From assembly GCF_028769735.1 (NCBI RefSeq), contig NC_088170.1, positions 63,775,085 to 63,839,084 on the forward strand: DNA of 64,000 nt, given 5' to 3'. Shown one piece after another: positions 1 through 12,935 of this stretch. The translations under genes were made by a program, and so were the position numbers. Numbering within the stretch: position 1 is the first letter of the stretch; each line of letters starts with the position of its first letter. The notes under the pieces are model-generated. The model made no database searches, was not told the origin of the DNA, and was given only the letters and a program-made list of their open reading frames with translations. This DNA is from Zonotrichia leucophrys gambelii. Its lineage: Eukaryota > Chordata > Aves > Passeriformes > Passerellidae.

Positions 1-2839
1 TGTCTGCTCTGGGGTGTCCTGAGCCCCAGGGGAGCCCTGACTTTGACCCTCATTCAGGGAGAAAGTTTCCTAGACTTCAAGATTGACTAGAATCCCCAAA
101 AGTGTGAAATAGATTACAGAGAGTGATTTAGGTGTATCACTTGCTGAGAAATTTAGATTTTGTTGTGTATGGAAGCAAGATGGATTTTCATTAAAATATT
201 CAATCAGAAAATAACAGCATCAGAAGACAAGGTTCACATCCACAGAATTTATTATTCTGCTGTAATTTTTCAACATGTGCATGGTTGACCTTGTGATGAT
301 GGTAAGGCCGGCATGTAGAATGCTGTTGTTTCTCTGGGAAGTGACTGGGAACAAACATCACGTGTGATGTGGAGATGGGAATTCCTGAGCTCCACATAAA
401 CCTAATTTTGTTAGCAGTTAAAGGTACCCTTGCAAGGAGAAAGGCAGTGTCCCTGCTGTGGCTAATGTGCACTTAAACTAAGGCCTTGAGCAGATTCACC
501 AATTTTCCATGAACTCTGTGAGAACTGAGCCAACCTGCAGCTGAAGCCAACATCTGATTCAGGAAGAGTATTCCCATTGTCTGGGCCTCTGTTGTACACA
601 ACAGTGACATCTGCCTTTAGGCGGGACAGCCTACAAATATTGTCCACATTATCTTTGGGGAAAAAAACCCAAACTGATTTCAACACCACATCCCCCCAAA
701 AAAACCCAGCAAACAAACAAAAATCCCAATATTGAGTGAAATGTATTACCACAAGCTACGTGGCAACAGCTTTCTTCTGACAAAGCTTTTTGCCAGACAG
801 AACATTGTCTACTGAAACCACAGAATCATTAAACTTCCCAGTTTGTCATGATTTTTTGAGTTATATTTACAGTAGTTTTTCTTTTTCCATCTCCCCCTCA
901 CACTCTCTAAATCATCTCTGTGCTGGTTTCTGTTCAAAGCTGGAGTGAGGTCATGAAAGATGAGGAGGTCACATGTGGTGGAAGGAATCTCTTCATATAT
1001 TCAAAAGACATATTCATGACAAGCTAAAAAAGTAAACGTTAATTATTTTCCTTAATGGTACACTATCTCAGCTCCTCTCTGCTGTAAACTACAGTCAGAG
1101 TAAATCATGAGCACTAATGAGAGTGCAGCAGAGTGAGGACTAAGATGCTTTGGGTTTTGGCTCCATTACTGACCATAAAAATCTCCCAAGGTGCTATCAG
1201 AAGATAAATTTTAAATTGCTAAAATAAGTTGGGACTCCCACCACATGTAAAAAAGGCTGTGCTCATGTATAATTATAGGATTACGACCTATTCCCCTACT
1301 CAGGATCTGATCTGTAGGTTTGCTAAGAAGATTCAGCTTATATTCAGTTCCTGAGGGGGCTTACTCTCATTCTAGATAATTTCTTTAAATTAGTATAAAA
1401 ACACAAAACCCCACTGCACTAAAATCAGAAATTATTATTATTCCATTGCTTACTATTTTTTCAAGTAATCTAGCATTCATCATAAAATATCCTTTCAATG
1501 GCCAGTGTTTCAATAAATATATGCATCTTAAATTTCCATCATTCTATTTTTGACTATTTTTATTACCTTTTTGGTGTTTGCAATATCACTTTTTTAAAAC
1601 AGCACGTGATTATTCTCTTACAACAGTTCCAGTCTGCTCTCTTACACAGATTTCAATTTCATCAATTTTCAATTACATCTATTTTACCCCTATCAATCTT
1701 AATAAATAAAAATATTTAAATAATATAGGGAATTTCCTAGGTTTTAGGGGGATTTATGTTTTCATAACCTCCTTGTACACAACAGTTTCTTCTACAAACA
1801 CCTGGTAACCAATCTCTGTCATTATTTGGCAAATAAGATGGTCTTTTTTTATATCACTTTTTTTGGTGAGGGAGGACTTCATTCATTTGCTTGGGTTGTT
1901 TTTACCCTTTTATAATCTATTCTGGTTTGTTTTTTCTTATTTATAATTTCTTTTGCATGTAGTGAACAAAATGGCTGAGTCTTCTTCATCAGAGGATCAG
2001 CCTTTAATCCTAACTCAAAATCCAACCATATGAAAATCATGGTGGGAAAAGATGAAAAATTATGAAAATGGTACAAGAACATAAAACTCTTTTTACTTGT
2101 AAGCTTGTACCCATTGATGTTATAATAAGAATAGACCTCAATGATAACTACAATTTATTTTCAAAGAGGTCAAAGAATCAGTTAAGTATGCTTCTTTCTC
2201 AACACTCAGGGTACAAACCACTTAAAAGATATGATAAAAAGAACAGACATACATAAAAAAAATTAATTCAACTCTTTATCTTAATTTTCTCTCTTAGTTT
2301 TTCCTTCTTTTCCCATTTGTTTTTCCTCTGATACTTCTTCTTGTATTGATGGCAAAAATCACCAGCTGCTTATCATCAAAATTATTAAGCTCATTATCTT
2401 CTGAACTTATTCTTTTGTGCCAACACAGCGACAGGATGGATAATCTTACATACTATCCCTGTAACTATAGATGGCTTGAATGAATTCTAACTACTTTGTA
2501 AGTAGGAATGAAAAGAAGTCTACATTTGTAAGTTATTACTTGTTGGTTTTCTTAAATATTTCTATTAATAAAAGTAAGCTACTGGTGATTGAGGTAATCA
2601 AAAATACTGGGGCCTGGCAAATCTTCAGATGTAAAGCTTTATTTGTGTTTTCAGCATAGGTTATGGAGTAAAAGTGCACTCTTTTAACATTAAATTCTAT
2701 TAATTTAAAACAATAAAAACCACTGCCCATTAAAACCTATTACCTAATGAAATCCAGAGAAGAGGCATGGCATTTAAAAGGCCAATTTTATGTCTTCTAC
2801 CATTTTCCATTGTATGTCTAACCAGAAGGACCCGTTAGA
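1..2839. other. Gene-free AT-rich stretch
   Basis: No coding region, RNA gene or known repeat is recognised here. Open frames on both strands stay below 100 codons and show no recognised motif. A short A/C-rich patch near 660-725 is simple low-complexity sequence. The base composition (AT-rich, few CpG) matches the rest of the window, so this reads as intergenic or intronic bird DNA. Confidence 0.6.
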
Positions 2840-2940
2840 ATAATAATAATATAAAAACACACAAAAAAGTCAAAATAATACAACAACAAAAACAAATAAA
2901 CCCCATAGAAACATAAACTAAAAAAGTAATAAAAAGTATT
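2840..2940. repeat. A-rich low-complexity tract
   Basis: This is about 100 bases of nearly pure A interrupted by T and C, with short AAT and AAC runs. It may be a decayed poly(A)-like or simple-repeat tract. No adjoining retroposon body is recognisable, so nothing more specific is claimed. Confidence 0.6.
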
Positions 2941-2944
2941 TCAA

Positions 2945-3445
2945 ATGCATCTTTCCTCTTGGAACCCTTACTCATCTCTGGATGAGGTTAAGGGAGATTT
3001 CACTTGTGTTAGCGGTACTGTGCCTGCTGTCTATGGATATCACCTCAGCAACTTCAAGGAAATGTTTATTTATAAACCCAGGAAACCCAGAGAGAAAAAA
3101 CCACAATGCAGGAGCTCTCTATTTTACTTTCTCCTCGTGAGCCACATAAAAATTGTTGGTTTTACCCATAAAAGGCAGAACATCCCCCAAATGCAGGCTC
3201 TGCCAGCAGAAGCTGTTTTACTGCAAAGAGTAGGTCACTGTATACACACTGGGGTAGAAGAGAATTGTGGGCAAATGCAGCAGCATTGGACTTTGTTGAA
3301 AGCTTCTGCTCTTTCAGAATGCAAGGCTGAAGCCAAAGCCTATAAATTGTTGGACATTTTGCCCGGATTAACCATCATTTTGTTTATTCTAGCTGTAATT
3401 AGACCATATTGCACGACATCATCACACAAGCCAACTCTATTATAA
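2945..3445 (+). other. Unrecognised 166-codon open frame (doubtful)
   Basis: This is the longest open frame in the window not created by a microsatellite: 166 codons from an ATG. The predicted protein matches no family I recognise. It is mixed in composition, with a basic patch around residues 44-55 (KPRKPREKK) and a hydrophobic stretch near residues 140-152 that could span a membrane. There is no signal peptide at the start, no convincing Kozak context, and no neighbouring exon or polyadenylation signal that would make a gene. An open frame of this size is not surprising by chance in 64 kb read on both strands. The DNA itself is even in composition and free of repeats, so it may be open because it lies in a slowly evolving noncoding element. 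Coding status is unproven and unlikely. Confidence 0.15.
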
Positions 3446-5701
3446 CTAAGGATTACTTTTTAGGAATTCTGCAAGCCTATGATAATTGTGGAGTGGTTCT
3501 ACTTCCACAATATAGTAAAGAATTATTGATAGCATATGGGTATTTTGTTTATTGTTATTTTCCTGAAGAGCTATTTCCATATGATTTTCATACTGTGCAA
3601 TAAACAAAATAGCTTCATCCCTGAAATAGCTCTATTATGGAAGTTTAAGTGTCAAATGTCTTTCTACTGCTTAGGCCAATGCTGAAATATTCACCATTAG
3701 AGCCAAGCTTTAGTTAGCACAAAACCAGCAAACTAAACCTTTCATTCCTTAAGTGCTTTTCTTTATCTGTGAGACTAAAAAATGTCTTTTTAGCTGGCAC
3801 CAGTGGCTTTGGGGAGTGTTTTGCAGCACATTTTTTCAAATGCTTATTTCAGGTTTATTGGCCTCAAAGCCGAAGTTGCAGAAGACCACACAATTGGAAT
3901 GATCATTTTTCTTTGCATTAGCAGCTTAATTTTAGAATGGTGGCAGCTAACCTTAGAGGAAACTGGACAAATGAAAGATCCTTCACGGAAAAAGATACAA
4001 CATTTAAGAGGGAGTATTCAGGAGAATCTTCAAAAATAATAAAAAAAAATCACAGTGAAAACCAATCAAATTGTGATCCTTTTAACCTGTGTTTGGGTTT
4101 TATTCTAATTTGGTCCCTGTCTCCCAGACTTTAATCATTTATAACCACATTCTATGCATAAAAAAAATTTTTTTTTCATAGCTCATGGGTAAAAAGCTCT
4201 TTAGATGCAGTGAAACAAATGTTAATATATGAGAGAGACTTTTCTTGCCCAGTATTTGGAGAAATATAAGTTTAAGCAAAGGACACATCCACAACAAATA
4301 TGGACAGTAAAATCTATAAACTACTTCAGCATTTAAGGGAAACTTGTGTTCTCATGAATTGATGTGTATGTATGAAATGATGTGATTTCTTTTTCCATAT
4401 TCTTTGGAAAACTAAATGAACAAGAGCTATTCCTTTAAAAGCTCATCCCTTATTTATTTATCTTTTGGCAGCTCACTTCATAATCACATCATAAAGCATC
4501 ATTGAACTAGAGTTAGAAAAACTATTATATCATCTCTTTAATCCTCTTTCAAAGTTAGCATGTGATACAATTCTCCCACAGAGACCAGCACAGACAACTG
4601 TCTTTTCCAGAAATTATGTGAAAATATAGGAACATGGGTCAGTCTCATCCATATTCATTCCTTTTCTGGGCACATCTAACACAAGGAATGGATTTGGAGC
4701 CACAAACAGTAGTTAAAAATAAATGCTTAAAACCCAGCCCCATATACTGTTTTCATTACATGTCTCAATAATACAAAAACAGGGAATGAAAATGCAAAGC
4801 ATATTGCCATGATCTGCAAGTAGCACTGTTTATTAACACAGTAGTTAAAACAGTTCATCTGAACTGTCAGCCAGCCAAGGACATCTTCTATGGAAACACA
4901 AAAACACCTACCACATTTTAAATAAAACAAAAAATTACTCCATGGGTGTGTTCTGCATGATATTACACAAAATGAATTAATGAAAATCAAAAGCTAAAGA
5001 ATTAAAATCACTGAATTATATGAGTTTGCCCATCTAGAAGACTGAAACAAACACAAAAATGAAGCAAGCTAAATCTGGAAACCAAAGACTTTTTCAACAC
5101 AGTGTTCTACACCTCAAAGACTGGATAATTGCCACAGTGAATAAGCCTGTTTTGTATGTTCTGAAGAGTTAAAAAAGCATCTGAAAAAACTTTGATATTT
5201 GCTCAATTAGAGAGCTTTTCCCATGTTCAGAATAAACTAACCCTAGTAGAGACACAGCTCTTTAGCAAACAGATCACAAGCATTCCTATTATAATCATCT
5301 AAAAATAGTCCACAGTCTCTGAGTGATATCACTCCCTTGTGCAAGTCAGTTTGAAGGTTTGGAGTGAAGACATCATATTACACACTAAATTGTGTAAGAA
5401 GTAGTACTTCCACCCACTCCATATTGTAGTAATTAATTTTTTTCTATACAAGTAATTTGATGATTATTCTAATTTGATCACACTAAACTCTTAGAAAACT
5501 TCTTTTCAAATGAGGACAGATCATCTTTACAGAACAAAAGATGCCTCATTGTCAAATTGTTCCTTCTCTGTGCTGAGACTGGGAAGATGATAGCAGTGTC
5601 TACTTCCATTTAGCTCCCATTTGCTTCCTTTTGAAGATTAGGGAAAGGGATTGTGAAAGCCATATTGTCTGGATGATGACTTTGAGTATTGAGAGCTATT
5701 G
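3446..5701. other. Gene-free AT-rich stretch
   Basis: Nothing recognised. Short open frames (under 90 codons) occur on both strands without motifs. There are no clear transposon ends and no tandem repeats beyond mononucleotide runs such as the A/T tract near 4160-4175. Confidence 0.6.
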
Positions 5702-5843
5702 ATTAAAATAAAACAAACAAATCAAAACAAACAAAACAAAACAAAAGCAAAAAATCTAAACAAAAACTCCACAGCAAACAAACAAAGGAAAAAAAAACCC
5801 AACCGCAGCCAAACCAATACACAAAAAATCAAAAAACAAAATA
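5702..5843. repeat. CAAA-rich low-complexity tract
   Basis: About 140 bases are dominated by AAAC/CAAA words with few G residues. It has the look of a degenerate (CAAA)n microsatellite or an expanded A-rich retroposon tail. The sequence before it shows no identifiable retroposon 3' end, so the origin is left open. Confidence 0.7.
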
Positions 5844-7140
5844 CTCACAACAGAAACCTATGAATTCAACATCAGACACTCACTTTATTAGCCCTCTTAG
5901 CCATAAGAATTCAAGATACATTTTAAAACCATGGCACATGATTTTTAGAAACTTTAAAAAAACCTTTGTACAGCAAAATTAACTCAATTTCAACTCCATG
6001 AAAACTACATTTCTGTAATATAAACTGATATTTTCTTACTTATGGTTTGTTATTTCTTTAAAATACTAATGCCATGTAATACCTATCCAGGCCATATATA
6101 GGTATTTGATCTAGATCCATCTGGCAAAAAATAATCATACTTAAAAAACCCCAAACCCTAATACTTAAGGCATGTTGAAAGCTAAAATAAGAAGAAATTT
6201 GTCTTGAGAAGCTATATTTTAGGACATGACCAGCATTAATATGACACAGTAAGATTTAATTGTCTGTTTCCTATAATTGGCAGCAGTTGAAGAAACAAAA
6301 GAGAGTTTACAACCTTCTTTGATTTTTGTATGCTTGGGACTGATCAAGTTAGGATTGCCAGAAAAATGTGGCCAAATGAGAGCTAGTATAATTTTTCTAA
6401 CTTTGGGACCATGACTTTAGGTCATTAATGAATTTGAAATACATTTGAAACAGAAAATTTTGTGTTTATCATGGAATTATTTTTGTTCCTATTTTCATAG
6501 CATTTATAACCTCTGTTTATAAACTGAAGAAGCCATGGGAAAACCCTTCTATATTTCTCAAACAAACAGTAAAATTATTAATTTCAAAAATTTAAGTTTT
6601 CTCTAGCCTTGAAAGTCACAGTTAATCAAAATTCTGGAGTTCTTGCTTCAAATCCAGGAATTATAGCCTGATCTTTTCCCCCATGCAAAATATTAACCTT
6701 TGCCAAGTACATAAGATGATAATTAAAACCAGGTCTAAATCCTTTATCTATCAAGATCTCAAAGATGCTGCAGCAGACAGATGCTATTTCAAGCTAAGAT
6801 GAAAGTGTCACATTATCACGATCACAATTTATGCAGTACATGGCTCTACAGCCGCAGCTATACTGAGGGGAAGATCCAAAAATTGTGGCTTTGTTTGAAA
6901 AAGGAGAACTTGCTCCCTGCTTGCAATTAGTAGGTGAAAAGGCAGGAGAAGAATTTTGCTAATACATGCTTTGAAAAGGTGCCTTACATCTGTGGCTGAT
7001 AGGCTGGAAGGGAATCAAAGAGCCTCCAGAGAGAGCAAGTGGTTGTGCTTGAAAAATTATTGTGATTCCCCAAGAGAAGGAATCTCTTCCAAAGGCTGTT
7101 TCCAACTGGGGTGGCCAACAGGAGCAGAACCTGGAAATAC
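5844..7140. other. Gene-free stretch
   Basis: No gene seen. From about 6760 to 6960 the sequence becomes more even in composition and free of simple repeats, which can indicate a conserved noncoding element, but that is only an impression. The remainder is ordinary AT-rich DNA. Confidence 0.5.
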
Positions 7141-7141
7141 A

Positions 7142-7189
7142 GGGGTGTATATGGATTTTTGGGGTTTTTTGCATGGGGGATTGGGGGGG
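7142..7189 (+). other. G-run cluster, possible G-quadruplex
   Basis: Four guanine runs fall within 48 bases: four G at 7142-7145, four at 7161-7164, five at 7175-7179 and seven at 7183-7189, separated by spacers of 15, 10 and 3 bases. Four runs of at least three G is the minimum for an intramolecular quadruplex, but two of the loops exceed the usual 7-base limit, so the structure would be weak. It is notable mainly because the surroundings are AT-rich. Confidence 0.35.
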
Positions 7190-10100
7190 TTTCTGTGGTC
7201 TGTATGACCTTCTAATTTAAACTGCAAATCAAGATATGATAATGAGTCCCCCTCAAACTTCAGGAATCAGTATTAAAAAACTGAATGTAGCTTATCAAGT
7301 TATTTTATGTCCTTTAAGGTGAATAAATATCTCTCTTACTCATTTTTATAAATTATGCATTTAAATACTGATGATATAGTCAAAGTCAATCCACCCATGG
7401 CATGGTCAGTTAGATACTGGATCCTTGGATTATTTTATTTAAACTGGGAATTCTTATTTCTCGTCAGTTTCTGTGGTGATTTATTGCAGACTTTAAACAC
7501 AGTTTAAATAAAATATGTCTGTAAAAACAGATTTTAAAAATGCAGAGCTCTTTTGTTAATGTCATTATAGTTTGCCAGTCAAATGCAATAGTAAGTAATT
7601 TATTTGCTTTCAAAATTTGTAGTTTATTTCAAATTATGAGATAATGATTTTGACTAGGATTTCTGAAAAATCCTTGAGCACTGTCTGAACTGCAGTCCTA
7701 AATTACCATCTCCTGATGATACCATGAACAAAGCATTGTATCTTTTGTCTCACCTCTCCCTGGTAATTCCTGTGTTAACTATCTTATTACTATTTGATTG
7801 TTTAGTGTCTTAAAACATGGACAAAAACATTTACTGAATTTTTAAAATTTCTTTTAAAAAATTTAATTCCAGAAGGAATTCATAACATGATTGTTTCTTA
7901 GTATCCACCCCTAATCCCCAGTGTTTTGTAGGGAGAGGGAACATTTTTAACATTTACATTCCTAGAAGAACTTTCTTCTTTACCTAAATGTGATAACAAT
8001 TTGCATGACTATCAAAGCTCCTATATCCAGGTTGACATTATTCAGTACTCAGATAAGGCAAACCATTTATCACTTTGCTGAGCTCTTCAGTCAGCCTACA
8101 GCTGAGCAAATTTCTTTGGCTTGCTTTTCCCAGGACAATTATTCTAGATATATTGCCTTCATGGGAGATGTTAACCAAAAGCACTGCTTTCTTTCAGCCT
8201 TGCCCTGAAAGTCCCTCTTGGCATATAAGAAATATGAAACATATTGTTTAGATTTCACCAAACCTAAATCACCACAAGAAGGATAGAAGGGGCAACTCAA
8301 ACATTGACTGGAAATTTAAGTTAGGAAAAGGCAAACCACCCAGGAGGAAAGCTTTCCTTAGATATTTTAAAATAATAAATAAAGAACTACACTCTTATCA
8401 AATGCAATTCTTTCACCTTGCCAAACTTACAAAGCATAAGAATAACACTGTTGGCTCTTCAAATCTCATAAAATTTGGGAGTTGTTGAATTCCAGCTTTC
8501 TAATCCTGTCCATAGCTGCTGTCTACCTGTGAACCTGTTATTGAAAGGAGATCCAGAGGGACCACCCATCCAGGGTCTGTATCACCTAGCAGAAAAGTGC
8601 CAAGTTTAGCTCTTAGGGGAGCTTTTGCCCCCACAGCACATCCTATGCTTCCATCAACCCACAGGATTGAGTGACAAGAGATTTAATGGTGTGTAATGAG
8701 AGGCTAATTCTTCAGGAATTATACTTGGGGGGCAAAGGGGGTTTCTGTAGCAGAGCAGTGTCAATGAAAATGCCACAATGGTGATATCACCTCCAGGTTG
8801 CTGAGATTACCACCTACTGATGTCCCAAAGGTGGAGACCAAGGGATGGAGTTCATGGATTTAGCCATGAGTTCATGTTACAGAATGCAACCATATGTTGG
8901 CACTTAGGTTAGGAAGCAAAACTTCCAGCCATGGAAGGAACTGATAAGACAAAATGGGGAAGACAGAGATGTAAAGATACAAGAATATCATTCTTAAATT
9001 TACATAAAGGTCAGGGGGTAAGATTCATTGGATTTTTCAGAGTAAAATAACTTTACACTTAAACATGCTGAAACACCCACATATCAGATATTCTACAGAT
9101 TTTAATTTGCAATTTATTAGTCAGTACATAGTTAAACATGGTAAGCAGGGGCCAGAAAATAAAGTGTAATTGCCTGTAATTGTTTTTAGCATGATTTGTT
9201 TGCCTAGATTAAACATGTAGAAAATTATTTACGATTAAAAACGTGTTGATGGTAAGTTAAATGCATGAGTACTCTGGTTGCCTCAGGGTGGGGTGAATGA
9301 CTCCATTCTCACACACAAAAGTACTTGACCCAGGGAACACATTCAAAAATTGGGGTCAAACGTGCACCAGCTGAGTTAATTTATAAAAGCCTCATTTGTC
9401 AGAAGGAGAAAAAAAAAAACAAATCAAGAAAATGATGGGAGAAAACTCCCAAACTGATGAGATCCTAGATTTGAACAATAGCTTCAGGTGTAAACAACAG
9501 CTGCTAAGGCAAAGCATTTCACTGTGTCTCAGTAACACAACTCAGAATGTGCTTTAAATCTCCTCGAGTTCAGTTAAATACTCCAGTGTAAAATTCATTA
9601 CTGAAAAAACCGTCAAGCTTTTGTCTCAGTCAATTCTCCCTTAAATGTTCCATGAACAGTTCTCTTATTTGGTGTTTAGGTTCAGAAAAGAGATCTATGA
9701 AAGGTTGGTAAAGGTTAATTAATAGAAGCATGTTGCCAACAGGGCAAACGTATGGAACAAAAAGAAAGAATGAGTTTAGAGAGTATTTTTGAAAGGCTTT
9801 GATTTTTTTAAAGAAAGAAAAATCAGAGCAGCAGAAAAGGTTACAGAATACTGAAAAGAAAGAGGCACTGGATAATCATAGTGATTCTTTTTCTGTCCTA
9901 TAGGGTGAGTCCTTATTTAAAATAGAAATATAATCATTACTACCTTATCTTTACCATATGGAAAAAAACCCATCAGCTATGACTCATGTTTGTCTGTTTA
10001 TATATGTGCTTTAAGGCATGAGAGGACACTTCATTCAGGGAATTAGATTATTTTTGTATACTTGATCACATTTTTTCTGACTTTTATTTACCCTTCTGGG

Positions 10101-10700
10101 GCTGTGAATGAAAGAATCACTGCCTAAAACCTTAAAAAAGAGCTGAAATTCATGAGATCTGAGTTAATAACCTTCCTTAATGGCTTAAGGGAATAATACT
10201 TTTCTAAAATTATGTGAATGCTGAGAATTCAACATCTTCTGGTGACCAATGCATACTTTGCTTGTGGAATTTATACCAAATTTTAAGATTAATTGTTTTT
10301 GACTCTACCTTGTAACACTTTCCCACCTATACAATGAAGCCTTACCCAGACAGCAATGCCCCCATGTTGTTTCCACATGGCATGCTACATATAGTGAAGT
10401 AAATTTTAGTTAAAACAGCTTTATTGTTCCTAAATAGTGAGATAAAACCACACAAGTATCCATAGGTGTGACTTTTTTCTTGTGAAACAGATTGCAACAG
10501 AATCAGATTATTTTTCTTCCACATTTTCTTACCTGGTCATAATCCAGTTGAGGAAGCATGAAATCAATGCATCTAGCCTTTTAGACACCTTTAATCTAGA
10601 GCAAGGTAACAAAAATCTCAGTCAATAATATAGGTTCAATGCAGGCAAATTCATGCAGTAGGTTTATGATTTAGTTCAGGTCATATTTATGTGTACATGT
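7190..10700. other. Gene-free stretch
   Basis: No coding region or recognised transposon. Around 7990-8210 the DNA is smooth, with an octamer-like ATTTGCAT word near its start, and could be a conserved noncoding element; no alignment was possible. Small A-runs occur, for example near 9410. The rest is plain AT-rich sequence. Confidence 0.55.
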
Positions 10701-10701
10701 T

Positions 10702-10739
<38 letters not shown>

Positions 10740-10743
10740 CACA
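10701..10743. repeat. (TA)n microsatellite
   Basis: About 13 uninterrupted TA units end near 10728, followed by GTATATATATACACAC, so the tract grades into a short CA run. It is self-complementary and probably variable in length between individuals. Confidence 0.95.
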
Positions 10744-12893
10744 CTCTCATACTACAGCAGTTACAGAAATATTAAAACTATAGATAATAGATAATAATTA
10801 TACTGAAAATAATGACATACATATTTCAATTGGGCATCTAAATTTACTATGGATATAAGCTATTGCTTTCAATTTGAATATATTTCTCAATTCTTGGCCC
10901 TCTCAAAATTTCATTTATTCCTCTTTTGGTGGGTGAAATAGAAATGAAACTGAAACATAACTACATGCATTTCAGAATAGATGAGGGTAGTGTTGTTTTC
11001 ACACTGAAATAATGCAAAAAAATATACCCAAGAGGACTTCATTCTGTGAAGGTAACTGTGGTATAACTCATGTCTTCTACAAATTTTACACATTTCTCCT
11101 CTTTCTCAAGATATTTAAGATTTACAGTGTGCTGTAACTCCCTTTGGATTAGTATACTTCCAAATCCATCAACCTCAGAGGCCAAATTTAATGTGTTACT
11201 TCCAGACCTAGTGTATTCAGCATTTAGGTGGGATAAAGGAATGAGACAAAAGGAAATATCATCAGTGACATTGTTCAGGAAATTTACCTACAGCCTGGCC
11301 CTGGGGTGAGTGATACTGCCCTTCATCAAGCTATTGAATAATTTCAGGGTCAGTGCCCTGAATCAGGAAAAAATAAACATCAACAGTAAAAATGTGTAAT
11401 TTTAGGGCAATGAAGGGTATACAGGTGTTAAAATTGCCACAGAATATGAAAGTTAAAAAACCTAATCACCATATTCACCCTGCATTCTGGATTCCAGAGA
11501 GAGAAATAATTACTCTGTGCATCTGATTGTGTTACCATCTCATCAGAGATCTATTGGAAGAGTAGAAAAAATAGAGAAAACCCATTAAAGCCCCAGGACA
11601 ATGTAAAGGTCTTCAACATCTCTACCTATTTCACTATGAGCCTTGGCATTAAGGACTCTGTACATACACTAATCTTTTCATTTTACCCTGAAATAACTTT
11701 CTTTTTACTAAATGTTCTAAAAAAATCTGTTAGAAGAGTGCAAACAATTTTGGACATGTCCATGTTGTGTTTGCTGACCCTGTGAGACTTTGGCCCATTC
11801 TCTCCTGTATTTGGAGAGGCTTCTCAGAGTTGATGAGAGTCCTGGCTCCCCAGAGTACCCTCCAAGGACAGAAAAAGTCTTTAAGCTCAAGTGGGTAAAG
11901 GAGAATGTGTGCTGCACCTCTTCAATCATTACCAAGATGTCTTTCAGCCATGAACATAGTGTGAGCCGAAATTAAGTACTATTTATATTTACAGTACATT
12001 TAGATTAAATATATGGTGATGTGAGAGGCTTTATTTGTACCTGTTCTGAATTTACATAATTGGCAATGGCACTTTGCTGAAACACATAAAAGCAGTAACA
12101 ATACAATTATGAACAATAGTTCGGTTTTGTGAAGTTAGAATTAAGAAATGTGACTTTGGAATTAGAAATAAAGTTTTAATTGTTTTAGAATAGCTCTTAA
12201 GAAACACCAGGTTTACTACCCTTTTCCTTTCCACAGAAAAACACACTTCCATCTAGATCTACAAACCTTTCTCTATATTAATTTAGTGCTATCATCTGAA
12301 GGAAATGCAAAACTGAAGATGAAAATTTGTGAACTTTATTTGTTGTATAAAATAAGTCCTTAAAAAAAAAGTATTTCACATTCTAGTTGTATCTGAATTA
12401 ATTTATTAAGATTATAACTATTGTAGATAAGTACTGCTATAGCAAAATATACAGGGGTTTTACATTTAACCTCAATAACCTTTACTGCTGTTGTTCTTCT
12501 TTTTACAGTCATATTAAGTAAGCAAAGTTCTCCTTACATCTTTCCTTGCAATAAGAGTGAAGAGAAGCAAAATACCACAAACAATTATAGGAACTCATTT
12601 TAAAGTCATAAGGTAACATTTTGAAGACTGGTAAGATATAAAGTCCAGTCTTGCTGTGGACTTTTGTATTTGGCTTCAGAAGGAAAGAATTTAGTACCAG
12701 GCCTTTTACAAATGTCTATGTGTGTCACAAATAAAGAGAGGAGAGAATAAAAACAGCATAACCTTTCATTTAAAAAATCATGTTTTGTGAAGAAAATGCA
12801 AAGGTTTATTTGTTAAATTCATTTCAAGTGTTCATATCTGGGCTTTGGAGAAGTGTCTACAACAATAAGCTTTTGATCTTCAAATGCTTATGC
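10744..12893. other. Gene-free stretch
   Basis: Nothing recognised apart from short open frames of fewer than 80 codons and short mononucleotide runs. No repeat element or splice-bounded exon could be supported. Confidence 0.6.
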
Positions 12894-12935
12894 AAAAAAA
12901 AAAATCCTGTCCCTGGGTTTTTTTTTTTTTTTTTT
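12894..12935. repeat. Facing A-tract and T-tract
   Basis: Eleven A (12894-12904) are followed by a 13-base spacer and then eighteen T (12918-12935). The two tracts are complementary and could pair as an 11-bp stem with a 13-base loop. It may instead be two independent slippage tracts lying close together. Confidence 0.8.

Noticed and set aside
808..835. A CACAGAATCATTAAA word resembling a reverse CR1 tail
   Set aside because: The following bases do not continue into the CR1 3' end, so the match is too short to support an element.
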